56,938 bases of DNA from Pseudomonadota bacterium (GTDB taxonomy: Bacteria; Pseudomonadota; Alphaproteobacteria; Caulobacterales; Caulobacteraceae), in the NCBI GenBank assembly GCA_019348195.1, contig JAHWJX010000007.1:1-56938 (forward strand), in the 5' to 3' direction. A program made the translations under genes and the position numbers. This document shows positions 22,249 to 30,858 of the stretch, one piece after another (the stretch's first letter is position 1; each line of letters begins with the position of its first letter). The notes below the pieces were generated by a model that saw only the letters and a program-made list of their open reading frames with translations, was not told the DNA's origin and did not search any database.

Positions 22249-23312
22249 GCGACCCGCTCCAGGATCACCGAGCTGGCCGTGAAACCCGGGCCCAGGGCGG
22301 CCAGCGCCATCCGCTCCGGGGCGCCCCCGGCCAGCACCCGCTCCAGCACGAAGAGGGCGGTGGGCGCGCTCATGTTGCCGAATTCGTTCAGCACCGCCCG
22401 CTCATGGTCGAGCGCACCGGATGGGAGCCCCAGCGTCTTCTCCAGCGCCGCCACCACCTTGGTCCCGCCCGGATGGCAGACGAACCGGCTCACATCGCCC
22501 GCGCCTAGCCCGTTCAGCGCCAGGATCTCGCGGATCGCGGGCCCGAGATGCTTCTCGGCGAAGGGCGGAATGGCCCGGGCGAAGATCACGTCGAAGCCTT
22601 CCGGGTCGACGTTCCACCCCATGATGTCCAGGGTCTCGGGCCAGGTGTGCTCGCCCGCTCCCGTCACAGTGGCCAGACCCCGCCTGTCGCTCTCCCGCGG
22701 CTGCGGAGCGCGCAGCAGACAGGCCGCCGCGCCATCGCCGAACAGCGCGGTGGCCACGATGTTGGCCTTGGTCAGCTTGTCGAGGCGGAAGGCCAGGGTG
22801 CAGAGCTCAACGGTGACGAACAACACCACCGAGCCCGGCCGCGCCTCCGCCAGCCGTGCGGCCAGCGCCAGCCCGCTCACCCCGCCCGCGCAGCCCAGCC
22901 CGAACACGGGCGTCCGGCTCACGTCGTCGCGAAAGCCCATGCGTCTGTGCGCGCGCGCCTCCAGGCTGGGTGTAGCGATGCCCGTCGAGCTCACGGTGAC
23001 CACCGCATCGACAGCCCGAGCCGCCAGGCCAGCGCGGGCGAGGGCCAGGCTCGCCGCCTCGACGAAGAGCGCCTGCGCGCCCTCCAGATAGGCTTCGGTC
23101 CGCTCCGGCCAGCCGCGCGGCTCCACATACCAGCTCATCGGCCGCACGGCCCGGCGGGTTCGGATCCCGGCAGTCGCGAACACCGCCGCCATGCGCTCGA
23201 ACTCTGCGTAGCGCCCGCCGAACAGCGCCCGCGCCGCCTCGACCACCTCGGTTTGGGGCAGCAGATGGGGCGGGACCGCCGTCGCAAGGGAGAGCAGAGC
23301 GGCGCGTGTCAC
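22245..23312 (-). CDS. Type III polyketide synthase (alkylresorcinol/alkylpyrone synthase type)
   Basis: The product is 355 residues, the usual size of chalcone-synthase-like enzymes. The catalytic triad is complete: Cys141 in FGLGCAGGVSG, His280 in FVCHPGGTK and Asn313 in FGNMSAPT. These enzymes extend a fatty acyl-CoA or carrier-bound starter with malonyl-CoA and cyclise it, giving alkylresorcinols or alkylpyrones that go to membranes. The following methyltransferase gene supports a phenolic lipid product. Starter length and ring type cannot be told. A flavin hydroxylase found in some such clusters is absent. The RTX gene lies 103 bases upstream on the same strand. Confidence 0.9.
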   Translation of the reverse strand: MTRAALLSLATAVPPHLLPQTEVVEAARALFGGRYAEFERMAAVFATAGIRTRRAVRPMSWYVEPRGWPERTEAYLEGAQALFVEAASLALARAGLAARAVDAVVTVSSTGIATPSLEARAHRRMGFRDDVSRTPVFGLGCAGGVSGLALAARLAEARPGSVVLFVTVELCTLAFRLDKLTKANIVATALFGDGAAACLLRAPQPRESDRRGLATVTGAGEHTWPETLDIMGWNVDPEGFDVIFARAIPPFAEKHLGPAIREILALNGLGAGDVSRFVCHPGGTKVVAALEKTLGLPSGALDHERAVLNEFGNMSAPTALFVLERVLAGGAPERMALAALGPGFTASSVILERVA

Positions 23313-23415
23313 CCGGGCTAAATGGGCGGTCCGGGGCTTGGCTCCAATGGCCGTGGACCGCCAGCTGCATCTGGCTGAGGTAAGCGGGTGGTCAGAGAAC
23401 CGCCCAGCGACGGGT

Positions 23416-25122
23416 CTACAGAACGAAACCGCTGCCGGAACTGACCGCCCCCGCTATCTCCAGGCGGAAGTCCTCGACGCCGTCGCCGTTGGCGTCCAGC
23501 CGCAGGACAGATGTGTCCAGGGCGGCGTCGAAGGTTAGAACCGCCTGACCGGCTGCGCCCGTGAAAGCGCTGACGAAGACGAAGGCCTGGTCCCCCGCTG
23601 CGTTGACGTCGGCGTCCAGGCGCGAGAGGTCGATCAGGTCGCCCTCGCCGGCGTTGAAGTCGAACACACGGTCCAGGCCGGTCGCCACGCCGGAGTCGGA
23701 GAAGGCCGCAAAAACGAAACGATCCGCGCCCGCGCCGCCGACCATCTCGTCCGCAGCGGCGTTGCCGATGATGAAGTCGTCGCCAGCGTCCCCGAACAGC
23801 TGGTCTCGGCCCGCGCCGCCTTCCAGGTAGTCGTTGCCGTCCTGCCCGCCGATGCGGTCGTCGCCGTCCTGGCCATGCAGCCGGTCGTCGTCCACCCCGC
23901 CGACGATCAGGTCGGCGCCCGCGTCGCCGAACAGCTCGTCGCGGCCCCCGCCGCCCTCTAGGAAGTCGTTTCCGTCCTGGCCGCCCATGCGGTCGTCGCC
24001 GTCCTGACCGAACAGCTCGTCGTCGCCGGCCCCGCCGATGATCAGGTCGCGCCCGGCGTCGCCGAACAACTGGTCCCGTTCGGCGCCGCCGTCGAGGAAG
24101 TCGTCGCCGTCCTGGCCGCCCATGCGGTCGTCGCCGTCCCCGCCGAAAAGTTGATCGGCGTCGGCCCCGCCCACCACCAGATCAGCGCCTCCATCTCCGA
24201 ACAGACGATCGCGCCCGTCCCCGCCATCGATGACGTCATCGTCCTCCTGGCCGCCGATCACATCGTTCCCGGAATCGCCGATCAGCCGATCCCCGCCCAG
24301 GCCGCCCAGAATGAAGTCGTCGTCCTCCTGCCCGCCGATCACATCGTTTCCACTGTCGCCGATGAGCCGGTCGCGGCCGAAGCCGCCCAGGATGAAGTCG
24401 TCACCCTCCTGGCCGCCGATCTCGTCGTCTCCCGCGTCTCCGATCAGCCGATCGTTCCCCACCCCGCCCAGGATGAAGTCATCATCCTCCTGGCCGCCGA
24501 TCTCGTCGTTCCCAGCGTCCCCGAACAGGCGGTCTCGGCCGGTGGCGCCCAGGATGAAGTCGTCGCCGTCTTGGCCCACGATGACGTCGTCACCGGCGTC
24601 GCCGTGGAGGCGGTCGACGCCCCGGCCGCCAATGATCAGGTCGGCCCCCTCGCCGCCGTAGATCCGGTTCCGGCTGCTACCCTGGATGACGTCGTCCCCA
24701 CCCCGACCTTCGATCACCAGATCGACGGCGTCGCTGGATCCCAAGACGGTGATCCTGTTCGGCCCGTCGTCGCCGAACACCTCCACAGGGCGAGAGATCG
24801 GCGCCGAGAAGGGGGGCGGCGCCAGAAGCTCCACAGTTATGTTCTCGAAGTCAGCCAGCGAGATTTCAGAGTCCTCCCCCACAACTATGGGGCGGCCCCC
24901 CAGAGCGCCGAAGACCGCACGGGTGTTGGCTGTTCCGGCTTGGAGGTCCACCCGCAGGTCGGCGCCGCGAAGGAAGAGCGTGTCCACCCCTGCTCCTGCG
25001 TCGAAGGCATCTCTTCCGGCGCCCCCACGAATGGTGTCGTCGCCGGCCAGGCCGTTCACTAGGTCGTCCTCGCGGGTGCCCGACAGGTCGTCGTTTGCGC
25101 TCGTGCCGTTGATGGTGGCCAT
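23416..25122 (-). CDS. RTX-type calcium-binding repeat protein, probably secreted by a type I system
   Basis: The product is 568 residues with no N-terminal signal peptide. From residue 12, and densely from 140 to 465, it consists of roughly 35 nonapeptides of the GGxGxDxhx kind, which fold as calcium-bound beta-rolls outside the cell. Residues 470-568 look like the C-terminal half of peptidase M10/RTX export domains (GLDRVFDFNAGEGDLIDLS, then a DANGDGVEDFRLEI calcium-like loop and hydrophobic end SGFVL). A region without repeats (55-140) may be the only specific domain. No enzyme domain is seen, and no transporter genes are adjacent. Two nested repeat lengths are listed separately. Confidence 0.85.
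   Translation of the reverse strand: MATINGTSANDDLSGTREDDLVNGLAGDDTIRGGAGRDAFDAGAGVDTLFLRGADLRVDLQAGTANTRAVFGALGGRPIVVGEDSEISLADFENITVELLAPPPFSAPISRPVEVFGDDGPNRITVLGSSDAVDLVIEGRGGDDVIQGSSRNRIYGGEGADLIIGGRGVDRLHGDAGDDVIVGQDGDDFILGATGRDRLFGDAGNDEIGGQEDDDFILGGVGNDRLIGDAGDDEIGGQEGDDFILGGFGRDRLIGDSGNDVIGGQEDDDFILGGLGGDRLIGDSGNDVIGGQEDDDVIDGGDGRDRLFGDGGADLVVGGADADQLFGGDGDDRMGGQDGDDFLDGGAERDQLFGDAGRDLIIGGAGDDELFGQDGDDRMGGQDGNDFLEGGGGRDELFGDAGADLIVGGVDDDRLHGQDGDDRIGGQDGNDYLEGGAGRDQLFGDAGDDFIIGNAAADEMVGGAGADRFVFAAFSDSGVATGLDRVFDFNAGEGDLIDLSRLDADVNAAGDQAFVFVSAFTGAAGQAVLTFDAALDTSVLRLDANGDGVEDFRLEIAGAVSSGSGFVL
23812..24216 (-). repeat. Three tandem 135-base (45-residue) repeats in the RTX gene
   Basis: Residues 303-347, 348-392 and 393-437 each have five nonapeptides in the same order, for example GRDQLFGDA, GRDLIIGGA, GDDELFGQD, GDDRMGGQD, GNDFLEGGG. 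A partial fourth copy begins at residue 438. This 45-residue unit differs in length from the 27-residue unit just upstream, so the gene grew by two separate rounds of duplication. Confidence 0.8.
24217..24621 (-). repeat. Five tandem 81-base (27-residue) repeats in the RTX gene
   Basis: Residues 168-194, 195-221, 222-248, 249-275 and 276-302 share a unit of three nonapeptides, such as GRDRLIGDS, GNDVIGGQE, DDDFILGGL. Copies three and four are nearly identical, which suggests recent duplication or gene conversion. Such repeats can expand or shrink by recombination. Confidence 0.85.
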
Positions 25123-25340
25123 GTGACCCGCCTTCTTAGCTCATCACGTCCCACGGCAGCATGACACAGGAATCGCCCGGGTGAAGCCCGAGCGTCGCCG
25201 CCGAAGAGCACGCAGACTCCTGCCGCTCGCTGCTGTGAGGAACGCCAACAAACCGCCTGGAAAGGGAACCCAGGCCCAACGGATAGGAAGATCGCCTGCT
25301 CAGCTGGCGCCGACCTGCCGGGCGCCGCCGGCCGGGCGGA

Positions 25341-27008
25341 TCAGCGAGCGAACTTCTGGAACTTCAGCCGCTTGGGGATGAGGCTGTCGGCGCCCAGTCG
25401 GCGCTTCTTGTCTTCCTCATAGGCTTCGAAGTTGCCCTCGAACCATTCCACGTGGCCGTCGCCTTCGAAGGCCAGGATGTGCGTCGCCAGCCGGTCCAGG
25501 AACCACCGGTCGTGGGAGATCACCACCGCGCAGCCGGCGAAGCCTTCCAGCGCCTCCTCCAGGGACTGCAGGGTCTCGATGTCCAGGTCGTTGGTGGGCT
25601 CGTCGAGCAGGATGAGGTTGCCGCCTTCCGTCAACGTCTTGGCCAGGTGAACGCGGTTGCGTTCCCCGCCCGACAACAGGCCCACCTTCTTCTGCTGATC
25701 CCCACCCTTGAAATTGAACGAGCCGACGTAGGAGCGCGTGTTGATCTCCCGGTTGCCCACCTTGAGGACGTCCAGCCCCTGGCTGACCTCCTGCCAGATG
25801 GTCTTGGACGGATCGAGCGCGTCGCGGCTCTGGTCGACGTAGGAAAGCTTCACCGTTTCGCCCACGCGGATGGCGCCGTCGTCCGGCTTCTCCGCTCCCG
25901 TGATCAGCTTGAACAGCGTGGTCTTGCCCGCGCCATTGGGGCCGATCACGCCCACGATGCCGTTGGGCGGCAGCTTGAAGGTGACGTTCTCGAACAGCAC
26001 CCGGTCGCCGAACCGCTTGGACAGCCGATCGGCCTCCAGAACGAGGTTGCCCAGACGCGGGCCCGGAGGGATCTGGATGTGAGCCTGGGTCTGGGCGCCG
26101 CGGGCGTTCTCCGCCTCGCGCACCATCTCGTCGTAGGACGCCAGTCGGGCCTTGGACTTGGCCTGGCGCGCCTTGGCGTTGGAGCGGACCCACTCCAGCT
26201 CCTTCTTGAGCGCGCGTTGGCGAGCTTCGCTTTCGCTCTGCTCCTGCACCACGCGCTTGGTCTTCTGCTCCAGCCAGCCGGAGTAGTTGCCCTCATAGGG
26301 CACGCCCTTGCCGCGATCGAGCTCCAGCGTCCACTTGGTCACCTGGTCGAGGAAATAGCGGTCGTGGGTGACCAGGATCACGCAGCCCGGGAAGGCCTCC
26401 AGGTGGTGCTGCAACCACGCCACGGACTCGGCGTCCAGGTGGTTGGTGGGCTCGTCCAGCAGCAGCATGTCGGGCTTGGAGAGCAGAAGGCGGGCCAGCG
26501 CCACCCGGCGCTTCTCCCCCCCGGAGAGCTTGCTCACGTCCGCGTCGTCCGGCGGGCAGCGGAGCGCGTCCATGGCCTGTTCGACGCGGCTGTCGATGTC
26601 CCACAGGTCCTGAGCGTCGATCTTCTCCTGGAGGGCGGTCATCTCCTCCATGAGCTCGTCTGTGTAGTTCTCCGCCATCTCAACCGCGATCGCGTTGTAG
26701 CGGTCGAAGATCTGCTTCTCCTCGCACATGGAGACCACGTTCTCGCGGACGCTCAAGGAGGGATCGACGTGCGGCTCCTGCTCCAGATAGCCCATCTTCA
26801 CGCCGTCCGCGGCCTTGGCCTCGCCGGAGAACTCGGGGTCCAGCCCGGCCATGATCTTGAGCAGGGTCGACTTGCCCGAGCCGTTCACGCCCACTACGCC
26901 GATCTTGGCGTCAGGGTAGAAGCTCAGCCACACGTTCTCGAAGACCTTCTTCCCGCCGGGGAAGGCCTTGGTGAGACCCTGCATGGAGAAGATGTACTGG
27001 GCGGCCAT
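25341..27008 (-). CDS. ettA: Energy-dependent translational throttle protein EttA (ABC-F)
   Basis: The product is 555 residues with two ABC domains on one chain and no membrane part. The first has Walker [10 protein letters not shown], signature [12 protein letters not shown] and Walker [13 protein letters not shown]; the second has [22 protein letters not shown] and [11 protein letters not shown]. The linker with [27 protein letters not shown] and the inserted arm region fit EttA, which binds the ribosomal E site and gates the first peptide bond according to the ATP/ADP ratio. It is monocistronic as far as seen and divergent from the peptidase gene. Confidence 0.93.
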   Translation of the reverse strand: MAAQYIFSMQGLTKAFPGGKKVFENVWLSFYPDAKIGVVGVNGSGKSTLLKIMAGLDPEFSGEAKAADGVKMGYLEQEPHVDPSLSVRENVVSMCEEKQIFDRYNAIAVEMAENYTDELMEEMTALQEKIDAQDLWDIDSRVEQAMDALRCPPDDADVSKLSGGEKRRVALARLLLSKPDMLLLDEPTNHLDAESVAWLQHHLEAFPGCVILVTHDRYFLDQVTKWTLELDRGKGVPYEGNYSGWLEQKTKRVVQEQSESEARQRALKKELEWVRSNAKARQAKSKARLASYDEMVREAENARGAQTQAHIQIPPGPRLGNLVLEADRLSKRFGDRVLFENVTFKLPPNGIVGVIGPNGAGKTTLFKLITGAEKPDDGAIRVGETVKLSYVDQSRDALDPSKTIWQEVSQGLDVLKVGNREINTRSYVGSFNFKGGDQQKKVGLLSGGERNRVHLAKTLTEGGNLILLDEPTNDLDIETLQSLEEALEGFAGCAVVISHDRWFLDRLATHILAFEGDGHVEWFEGNFEAYEEDKKRRLGADSLIPKRLKFQKFAR

Positions 27009-27121
27009 GGGACGTCAGCGCCTTGCGAACTGAATTTTCGGGAACAGAGCGCTAGATAGCGATGGCGGAGCGGACGGGCAATCTCTTGACGCCTCCGCCG
27101 CGGCCGCTCAAGCCTGCGGGC

Positions 27122-29389
27122 ATGATCCGCCCCGCCCTGCTCTCCCTGCTGCTCCTCGCCGGCTGCGCCGCCACGGGCGCCCCGGACAGGTCCGCCGCCG
27201 TGGCGGGCGGGTCTGCGCCGCCGCTCACGCCCGAGCGCGTATTCGGCGATCCGGACATCGCGGGCCCGGTCGCGCGGGGCGTGGCGCTTTCGCCGGACGG
27301 AGCGCGGGTCACCTTTCTGCGGCCCAAGCCCGAGAACCGGGAGGTGCTGGACCTCTGGGCGGCCGACACCGCGGGCGGCGAGCCCTATCGCCTGATCGAC
27401 GCCGCAGCGCTGTCGTCAGGGGCAGCGCTGACGGAGGCCGAGATCGCCCGGCGGGAGCGCCAGCGGATCGCCCAGCGCGGCGTGGTCGAATACCATTGGG
27501 ACGATCAGGGGCGCTTCATTCTAGTCCCGCTCGACGGCGACCTGTGGCTGCATGAACAGGCCGGACGGCGCACGCGCCGACTGACCGAAACGCCCGGCGA
27601 CGAGATCGACAGCAAGGTCAGCCCGCGCGGCCGGTTCGTCTCCTATGTTCGCGACCAGAACCTCTACATCCGCCCGGTGGACGGCGGCCGCGAGCGCGCG
27701 CTCACGACCGGCGGCAAGGGCACGCTGTCCTGGGCCGTGGCCGAGTTCATCAACCAGGAGGAGTTCAATCGCTTCACCGGCTATTGGTGGAGCCCGGACG
27801 AAAGCCGCATAGCCCTGACCCGCGTGGACGAGAGCGGCGTGGACGTGATCCCACGTTCCGAGATCTCCGCCGAAGGCGTCACCACCACGGTGGAGCAACG
27901 CTACCCGCGCGCGGGCCGCCCCAACGCGGTGGTCGAGCTCTATGTCCAGCAGGTCGCCAACGGTCGCCGGGTGAAGGTGGACCTCGGCCCGAACCCGGAC
28001 ATCTACCTCGTGCGCGTGGACTGGTCGAAGGACGGCCGCACGCTCTACGCCCAGCGCTTGAACCGCGCCCAGACCCGACTTGACCTCCTGGCCGTCGACC
28101 CCGCCACGGGGCGGTCGCGCGTGGTCCTGAGCGAAACCCTGCCCCAGTGGGTGGATGTCACCGACGACTTCAAGCCGCTGGCGGACGGCTCCTTCCTGTG
28201 GACCTCCGAGGTGTCCGGCTACAAGCATATCCAGCACCGGGCGGCGGACGGTCGCCTGCTGCGGACGGTCACGTCGGGCGAATGGCCCGTGGACGCCATT
28301 CTGGCGGTCGACGAGCCGCGACGCCGCGTCTTCTTCGCCGCGTCCAAGGACACGCCGATCGAACGGCGCGTTTACGCGGTCAGCTACGCCCAGCCCGGCG
28401 AGCCCGAGGCCTTGACTCCCGGCCGTCGCTGGAGCGGGGCGGAGTTCGCCCGCTCAGGGAAGGCCTTCACCGCCACCTGGTCGGATCCGACCACCCCGCC
28501 GCGCACGGGGCTCTACGCCGCCGACGGCTCGCTCCTCCGCTGGATCGAGGAGAACCCGGTCAACGCCGCCCATCCCTGGGCGCCCTGGGCCGGCGCCTTC
28601 CCGGATCCGCAGTACGGGCAGCTGGTGGCTGCGGACGGCCAGCGGCTCCAATACATGCTGTTGAAGCCCCGCGGCTTCGACCCGAACCTGCGCTATCCGG
28701 CCATCGTCAACGTCTATGGCGGTCCCGCCAGCCAGCTGGTGCGTCAGGCCTGGATCCGGCCGGAATACCGGCTGTGGCAGGAGGCGGGCTATGTGGTCTA
28801 CGTTCTGGACAACCGGGGCACGCCCAACCGCTCCGTCGCTTTCGAGCGCGCCATCCACCGCGGCTTCGGCACGGTGGAGGTGGACGACCAGCTTTTGGGC
28901 GCGCGCTTCCTCCAGACCCTCAGCTATGTCGATCCAGCCCGCGTCGGGGTCTACGGCTGGTCCCAGGGCGGGTTCATGACGCTGATGATGATGACCGCCC
29001 CGAACAGCCCGTTCGCCGCAGGCATGGCGGGCGCCTCGCCCACGGAATGGGGCCTGTACGACACCGCCTACACCGAGCGCTACATGCTGACGCCGCAGGC
29101 CAACCGCGCCGGCTATGCGGCGTCCGACGTCATTCCCCGCCTGGACCGCATCCGGCCGGACTCGCTCCTGCTCATGCACGGCATGGCGGACGACAATGTG
29201 CTGCTTTCCAACACGACCCGGGTGATGGGAGCGCTACAGGCCCGCAGCACGCCCTTCGAACTGATGCTCTACCCCGGTCAGCGCCACGGCATACGCGGCA
29301 AGGCGCTCCAGCTGCATCAGTGGCGGACCTGGAGCGACTTCTTTGATCGGCGGCTGCAGCCGGGCGCAGCAGCCCCCGCGAGCCGCTAA
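27122..29389 (+). CDS. S9 family peptidase (dipeptidyl peptidase IV type), lipoprotein
   Basis: The product is 755 residues from ATG 27122; the upstream in-frame ATG at 27062 would put 20 polar residues before the signal. The start MIRPALLSLLLLAGCAATG has a lipobox, so the enzyme should be anchored at the periplasmic face. An eight-bladed propeller (about 60-480) precedes the alpha/beta-hydrolase domain, with the nucleophile Ser614 in GWSQGGF, Asp in HGMADDNVL and His in GQRHGIRGK. The propeller's FINQEEFNRFTGYWWSPD carries the paired Glu (QEE) that in DPP IV binds the peptide N-terminus. It should remove Xaa-Pro or Xaa-Ala dipeptides from peptides. Confidence 0.9.
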   Translation: MIRPALLSLLLLAGCAATGAPDRSAAVAGGSAPPLTPERVFGDPDIAGPVARGVALSPDGARVTFLRPKPENREVLDLWAADTAGGEPYRLIDAAALSSGAALTEAEIARRERQRIAQRGVVEYHWDDQGRFILVPLDGDLWLHEQAGRRTRRLTETPGDEIDSKVSPRGRFVSYVRDQNLYIRPVDGGRERALTTGGKGTLSWAVAEFINQEEFNRFTGYWWSPDESRIALTRVDESGVDVIPRSEISAEGVTTTVEQRYPRAGRPNAVVELYVQQVANGRRVKVDLGPNPDIYLVRVDWSKDGRTLYAQRLNRAQTRLDLLAVDPATGRSRVVLSETLPQWVDVTDDFKPLADGSFLWTSEVSGYKHIQHRAADGRLLRTVTSGEWPVDAILAVDEPRRRVFFAASKDTPIERRVYAVSYAQPGEPEALTPGRRWSGAEFARSGKAFTATWSDPTTPPRTGLYAADGSLLRWIEENPVNAAHPWAPWAGAFPDPQYGQLVAADGQRLQYMLLKPRGFDPNLRYPAIVNVYGGPASQLVRQAWIRPEYRLWQEAGYVVYVLDNRGTPNRSVAFERAIHRGFGTVEVDDQLLGARFLQTLSYVDPARVGVYGWSQGGFMTLMMMTAPNSPFAAGMAGASPTEWGLYDTAYTERYMLTPQANRAGYAASDVIPRLDRIRPDSLLLMHGMADDNVLLSNTTRVMGALQARSTPFELMLYPGQRHGIRGKALQLHQWRTWSDFFDRRLQPGAAAPASR

Positions 29390-29426
29390 TCGGGCGGCTC
29401 CAAGGCGACGGTTTATCCAGGGAAGG

Positions 29427-29452
29427 ACAGCCGCCGAGCGGTCGGCGGCTGT
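29427..29452. terminator. Bidirectional hairpin between the S9 peptidase and ftsA genes
   Basis: A perfect 11-base stem, ACAGCCGCCGA (29427-29437) with TCGGCGGCTGT (29442-29452), closes on a 4-base loop GCGG. It stands 38 bases after the peptidase stop and 68 bases after the ftsA stop, in the gap between convergent genes, which is where a shared terminator is expected. There is no T-run on either side, so termination efficiency is uncertain. Confidence 0.65.
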
Positions 29453-29519
29453 TGCACGTCTCACGGATCCCGCCTTGGCCGACATCTCTCCGGCACCGCG
29501 GACAGGCAGGCCCACGCCG

Positions 29520-30845
29520 CTAGAGGTTCTCGCGCAACCAACTCGCCGCCCTGACGATGGCGTTGGCGTTGGGGTCCAGGTCGCGCGGCGTCTTGAGCCC
29601 GTTCAGGCGCTTGGCGCTGACCGCCTCGCGAGGACCGAAAGCGGCTCGCTGGAGCACGCCCGCCGCGGCGCAAAAGGCCGGCCCGGCTGCGGCCTGGGCC
29701 AGCGAAGGCGCACGTTTGGGACCGCCCAGCCGCACGGGCCGCTCGAACACGCGGCCGGCCACTTCGCGCACGCCGGCCAACTGAGAGGCGCCGCCCGTAA
29801 GCACGATGCCCGCGCCGGGATCGATGGACACGCCCGACGCCCGCAGGCGTTCGCGCACCAGTTCGAAAGTCTCCTCGACCCGCGGCGCGATGATTCCTTT
29901 GAGCAGGGAGCGCGGCGCCGTCACGGGGCCGGCGCCGTGGTCCTCGCCCCGCGGCGGGGCTTCAATCATCTCGCGATCCTCGTTGAACGAGGCTAGAGCG
30001 GAGCCGTGCAAGGTCTTGAGCCGCTCGGCGCCGGCGATCGAGGTCGACCAGCCTCGGGCGATGTCCGCGGTCACGTGGCCGCCGCCCACCGGCAGGCTGT
30101 CCACGTGCACCAGCGAGCCCTGGCTCCAGATCGCGGTGGTGGTGGAGCCGCCGCCCATGTCGATGCAGGCGCAGCCCAGGTCCATCTCGTCGTCTTCCAG
30201 CGCAGCCAAGGAGGAGGCGAAGGGCGCCGCCACCACGCCGCCGAACTCGAGGTGCGCCAGGCCCAGGCAGTGGCCCAGGGTGTTGAAGGCGCTCTCGTTC
30301 ATGGTGACCACCAGGAGCTCCAACTCCAGGGTCCGGCCGTACATGGCGCGGGGATCGCGCACGCCCTTGGCGCCGTCCACCGACCACGCCACCGGCAGCA
30401 CATGAATCGGACGACGACCCGGCGTGCGCACCTGGGCGGCGGCCGCACTGATCGCGCGGGTCAGATCGTCGTCGGTGATCGGGCGCTGGCCCAGGGTCAC
30501 GCTGGACTTGACCCGGCAGCTGGACAGCTGCCCGCCGGCGGTGGCCACCGTTACGCCGCTGACGTTGACGCCTGCGGCGGCTTCGGCACGCTCCACGGCC
30601 TGGGCGATGGCCTGGGCGGCTTCCTCCATGTTGACGATGGAGCCGCCGCGCACGCCGCGCGATGCGACATAGCCGGCGCCGGCGACGTGCACCGTTCGGT
30701 CCGCGGTTCGGGCCCCGTCGGATTTCAGGATGAAGCAGGACACCTTGGCGGCGCCCAGGTCCACGGCGGCCACCAGGGGTGCGCGCGCCGGCGCCAGCCG
30801 CTTGAGGCCGTCCCGGGCCATTCGGCGATCTTCGAGCCGTGACAT
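29520..30845 (-). CDS. ftsA: Cell division protein FtsA
   Basis: The product is 441 residues. FtsA is an actin-like ATPase that ties FtsZ filaments to the inner membrane and recruits later division proteins. Seen are the phosphate-1 loop AAVDLGAAKVSCFI, the phosphate-2 segment CACIDMGGGSTTTAIW, the adenosine motif GIVLTGGASQLAGVREVA and, at the very end, the membrane-binding helix IVRAASWLRENL. The protein is therefore complete. It is the last gene of the dcw cluster here; ftsZ, usually next, is absent and the downstream gene is a convergent peptidase. It begins 13 bases after ftsQ. Confidence 0.96.
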   Translation of the reverse strand: MSRLEDRRMARDGLKRLAPARAPLVAAVDLGAAKVSCFILKSDGARTADRTVHVAGAGYVASRGVRGGSIVNMEEAAQAIAQAVERAEAAAGVNVSGVTVATAGGQLSSCRVKSSVTLGQRPITDDDLTRAISAAAAQVRTPGRRPIHVLPVAWSVDGAKGVRDPRAMYGRTLELELLVVTMNESAFNTLGHCLGLAHLEFGGVVAAPFASSLAALEDDEMDLGCACIDMGGGSTTTAIWSQGSLVHVDSLPVGGGHVTADIARGWSTSIAGAERLKTLHGSALASFNEDREMIEAPPRGEDHGAGPVTAPRSLLKGIIAPRVEETFELVRERLRASGVSIDPGAGIVLTGGASQLAGVREVAGRVFERPVRLGGPKRAPSLAQAAAGPAFCAAAGVLQRAAFGPREAVSAKRLNGLKTPRDLDPNANAIVRAASWLRENL

Positions 30846-30858
30846 TGGAGCCTCCTTT

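Noticed and set aside
24151-25062. Plus-strand frames of 303 and 143 codons opposite the RTX gene
   Set aside because: They are mirror frames of a repetitive gene; the repeats copy the same artificial peptide.
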